Source: JAFGOG01 sp034429215
GTDB taxonomy: Bacteria > Chloroflexota > Anaerolineae > JAAYZQ01
DNA: 64,000 nucleotides
Assembly (NCBI GenBank): GCA_034429215.1
Contig: DAOUGI010000066.1
Location: 99,483 to 163,482, forward strand
Direction of reading: 5' to 3'
In this document: one piece after another, positions 63,886 to 64,000 of the stretch
How positions within the stretch are numbered: the stretch's first letter is position 1
Layout of the letters: each line of letters starts with the position of its first letter
Program-made: the position numbers and the translations under genes
Notes under the pieces: generated by a model
What the model saw: only the letters and a program-made list of their open reading frames with translations
Databases searched by the model: none
What the model was told of the DNA's origin: nothing

Positions 63886-64000
63886 CTAGCTCTTGGCCTC
63901 GCCGCGGGTCACAAAATACATGCAAACCATGGCCAGGATCATAAACACCGGCGCAACCACAAAGATCATGGAATAGTTATGGACACAACGCACAGTCAAC
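63886..64000 (-). CDS. C-terminal end of a membrane transporter (3' partial at window edge)
   Basis: The last 37 residues of a - strand frame open to the window edge: YSMIFVVAPVFMILAMVCMYFV, one membrane helix, followed by TRGEAKS and a stop. Looks like the final helix of an MFS permease. Precedes the methyltransferase by ten bases, so probably one operon. Confidence 0.5.
   Translation of the reverse strand, partial: LTVRCVHNYSMIFVVAPVFMILAMVCMYFVTRGEAKS

Overview
The window looks like a chromosomal segment of a high-GC anaerobic bacterium, most likely a Chloroflexota of the Anaerolineae/Caldilineae type. The evidence is indirect: the first protein ends in YLPLLVQ, a tail common on secreted Chloroflexota proteins; there are large GT-C/DUF2723 membrane proteins, a Kor/Hdr/Nfn style of ferredoxin metabolism, and dispersed repeat families typical of such genomes. 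I see no rRNA, tRNA, CRISPR array, transposase or prophage.

Region 1 (1-15.9 kb, + strand) is an anaerobic energy locus. It runs sucCD (succinyl-CoA ligase), korD-korA-korBC (2-oxoacid:ferredoxin oxidoreductase with beta and gamma fused), a C_GCAxxG_C_C redox protein, a 1130-residue HdrA/NfnB hybrid flavoprotein, a small FlpD/MvhD protein, a fused HdrC-HdrB (HdrD-like) protein, a UDP-sugar dehydrogenase, and an HdrA-FlpD fusion. The last gene is split by one in-frame TGA exactly where HdrA family members have the second Cys of a CxxC motif. A GGUC-loop hairpin follows the TGA, so I read it as selenocysteine (Sec199). Together these genes suggest 2-oxoglutarate oxidation to succinate with ATP formation, and handling of the reduced ferredoxin by a new soluble Hdr/Nfn-type flavin bifurcating complex. 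A standard NfnAB pair follows at 49.7-52.1 kb.

Region 2 (16-28.7 kb, mostly - strand) holds housekeeping and accessory genes: patatin-rluB-cmk-DUF512 radical SAM, a divergent tldD, then a 2-hydroxyacyl-CoA dehydratase subunit, an EamA exporter and a split, membrane-anchored Cas4-like nuclease, followed by an MFS transporter, a LysM/L,D-transpeptidase and a TPR protein.

Region 3 (28.8-49.7 kb) is rich in envelope genes: two GT-C type membrane proteins (one ending in an ILEI/FAM3-like domain), methyltransferases, mtaB, a SWIM zinc-finger protein with a possible attenuated leader or small RNA, a WD40 lipoprotein, a sirtuin, a ferredoxin, a large GH13 protein, TspO, a catalytically degenerate tyrosine recombinase, a flippase-like protein with an extracytoplasmic head, and two small membrane proteins.

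Region 4 (52.2-64 kb) is a complete Dpp-type peptide ABC transporter followed by an N-acyl-D-amino-acid deacylase, a C45-family amidohydrolase/acyltransferase and a SIS sugar isomerase. A convergent asparaginase-methyltransferase-MFS group ends the window. This reads as a scavenging unit for peptides, acylated amino acids or cell-wall fragments.

Several families of short palindromic or dispersed repeats lie throughout, and many copies sit in frame inside protein genes. Promoters often carry an extended -10 (TGn-TATAAT), and at least two genes appear to be transcribed leaderless.
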